Origin: Lunularia cruciata
Taxonomy: Eukaryota; Streptophyta; Marchantiopsida; Lunulariales; Lunulariaceae
Reading direction: 5' to 3'
Assembly (NCBI GenBank): GCA_948567375.1
Contig: OX419755.1
Coordinates: 83,222,218 to 83,286,217, forward strand
DNA length: 64,000 bases
The position numbers and the translations under genes are program-made. Within the stretch, counting starts at the first letter, position 1. Each line of letters opens with the position of its first letter. The notes under the pieces were generated by a model. The model was given only the letters and a program-made list of their open reading frames with translations, was not told the origin of the DNA and searched no databases. Shown here piece by piece: positions 62,050-64,000 of the stretch.

Positions 62050-64000
62050 ATGAGGAGCTAGGACATTTTGGAGTAAAGCATACATATAGCTTACTCCAGA
62101 GTCATTATTGGTGGCAGGGGATGCAGACCAAGGTATAGCAGTTTGTTGCCAGATGTGTGGTTTGTGACCAAGTTAGAGCATCATTTATGCTCTTATGCCA
62201 TACACCCATTACCTATCATGGGACTGGGCTACCATTGGATTTTGGACTTTGCTAGACCTTTACCGCTGATTGTGAGACATCATTGGTATGTTTTGGTGAT
62301 GGTGGAGCACTTCTCCAAGTGGATTGAGTTGGTGGCACTTCCTAACAAGTCTAGTGAAGGGACAACTTACTTGTTCTTGGATTGAGTTCTTAGTCATTTT
62401 GGTGCACCAATTGAGGTTTTGAGTGATCAGGGTACAAAGTTCTTGGGGGAGTTTCAGGTCTTGTGTGACAAGGCTTTGATTGATCATTCTACTATATCCT
62501 AAGATCCCCTTGAGGTAGATGGCTTAGCAGAGAGAGTGGTTCAGACGATGAAGAGAGGATTGCAAAAGTATGGTTTGCAGAGAGGCCACTTGGGAGATTG
62601 GGATCTCTAGTTACCTTGGTTGGCCATGGGCTATCGGTTCAGCCGGCAAGCCTCCTTAGCATCCTTCTCTTCATACTTTCTACTCTATAGATGAGATCCA
62701 GCTTTACCTACAACCATTTGTTGAGATGCTACTATAGTTTTGGACTTGGATGACCCGATGTATGGATGAGTGCATGTTCTCAACAGGCAAAGATCTTTTG
62801 GAGAGTGATGCCAATGGCCTTTGAGAACTTGGCAATTGCTCAACATACAGATACTTTACGTTATGCTAGCATTCAAGGAGGAGATTATAGACCCTCGGTC
62901 CCTTCAATTTCATCCAAGAGACTATGTATATCTACAACAGATAGCACCAATGATACTTGATGTTTTGACAGGCCATACTATCTTGAGAGTGCATGAGGTT
63001 TTGCCATCTAGAGTCCTTGTGTTAGAAGGACGTGATGGTGTTGTTTAGAAGGATCATGTGCACAATTGTGTGCCATGCCACCTCCCAAACATTGATGGTA
63101 CTATGGACCCACGCTTGGCACTTGTACATGCATGGTTGAGGTGTATGTTATGTGGCTCTTCTGGTGGAGCTACTACTATGTTAGTGTATGATAGTTATTC
63201 AAGAAGATGGCATATGGCATGTATGACTCCTCCCCTCATGGTGGTTCCTTAGGGATAGTGGTTATGTCCTAGATGTACTTGACCTATAGCTAGTTCATTC
63301 TTTATATAGTATAGATTGCAGACAGGCGACTAATGATGGGGCTCCATAGCACCCGACCTCTTGATCTTTGCCCATCACAGGGTATACCATATACTTGGAG
63401 TAGATGGCTATCTGGAGTTAGAGGGACCTAACCGCCAGCTAGAGGGGCGATTGTGGCACTTTAAAGCCTATATATGACTTATGTGTGAGTTGTGCTTCTA
63501 TAGTGTATGATGTTGACAGTGATGTATGTTGTGTAGCAAGTAGCGATGTATATATGCACGACAGTTGTCACACCATTTGTAGTGTCGTATCTAGATTGCT
63601 TGGACACTAGAGTTGCAGTGATAGTAGTTATAGTTATTTCAGCAGTTTCTCAAAGACTACTTTCCAACAATCAGATTTTGTGTTTGGGGTATTGACTTCA
63701 CAGTGGGGCCCACTGTCACTTTGCATTGTTTGCACCATCGAGTGTGCCATCAACAGGACCATTAGGGCTTCAGACCTAGCTTGAGTCCAAGGGTATACTT
63801 TCAAAGTGTAGCTCCTGAGAGCTCACTTCTTTGATGTTGAGCCTTCGAGTTCTTGGCTATGGTGGACAGAGGCCGGTGAGCGTCACCTGGATTCTCTTAG
63901 CTAGAGTGGGTGTGCCTTGACTATAATCAGTGCCCAATTGTTGGTAGTTTATAGAGTGACAGATTGAGTACTGATTTGAGTTGAGTGGATTTAAGATTTG
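62050..64000 (+). mobile_element. Relic I: 5'-truncated copy of the methyltransferase retrotransposon, running off the window
   Basis: Family homology begins abruptly at ATGAGGAGCTAGG (62050), inside the integrase zinc domain. It continues through integrase core, PHD finger, polypurine tract, B1 (63451-63563) and most of A2 (from 63566) to the window edge. The B1-A2 junction reads CGACA-GT-TGTCAC. B1 has a 7-bp insertion (AGCAAGT). Integrase keeps Asp in LDF but has many stops. The PHD finger has lost Cys residues (VYDSYSRRWHMAC). Whether B2 and a target duplication follow lies outside the window. Confidence 0.88.

Overview
The window reads as nuclear DNA of a land plant. It holds one LRR receptor-like kinase gene with a GT-AG intron, followed by about 55 kb of nested plant-type retrotransposons (Ty1/copia, Ty3/gypsy, a LINE-like relic and solo LTRs). 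The relics and the general make-up suggest a seed-free plant such as a lycophyte, fern or bryophyte, or a gymnosperm. That placement is a guess, because no marker gene fixes the species.

Layout. 1-9119: AT-rich flank, a two-exon LRR-RLK gene (3449-7224) and AT-rich downstream DNA. 9120-14480: decayed copia element split by a solo LTR with a perfect 5-bp target duplication. 14481-16631: 56-bp tandem repeat and a decayed gypsy RNase H/integrase (relic F). 16632-42439: an old copy (C/E) of an unusual retrotransposon family inserted in F. A 3.8-kb coiled-coil-coding insertion (J) and a younger copy of the same family (A, 25796-35711) later inserted into it. Its 5' half and the adjoining host DNA were then inverted (about 36741-42446). 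42440-46461: gypsy RT fragment and a LINE-like relic. 46462-61937: a different Ty3/gypsy element (D) with its own LTRs, split by the youngest copy of the unusual family (B, 49405-59450, minus strand). 62050-64000: a 5'-truncated relic (I) of the same family, running off the window.

Main discovery. Copies A, B, C/E and I belong to one roughly 10-kb Ty3-type family. In A and B a single reading frame encodes Gag with two zinc knuckles, a retropepsin, a complete C5 cytosine DNA methyltransferase domain (canonical motif order I, IV, VI, VIII, IX, X), then RT, RNase H, DDE integrase and a terminal PHD finger. An in-frame TAG in the tobamovirus-type readthrough context (TAG CAG CCA) separates the methyltransferase from RT in all three copies that retain the site (A, B, C). 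This suggests that the methyltransferase is made at Gag-like abundance and RT-IN-PHD by readthrough.

The termini are equally odd. Instead of two full LTRs, each copy is arranged A1(449)-internal-B1(106)-GC-A2(449)-B2(106), the split direct repeat arrangement known from PAT/Ngaro-type DIRS elements. Yet these elements carry a DDE integrase and show 4-bp target duplications (AGTG, AGAG, TCAT) in three independent insertions. The B1-GC-A2 junction is the palindrome GACAGCTGTC. All premature stops in A and B read as C-to-T changes at CAG or CGA codons, as expected from decay of methylated CHG and CG sites. By eye A1 and A2 differ at 3 of 449 positions in B and 8 of 449 in A, all transitions, so both insertions look recent.
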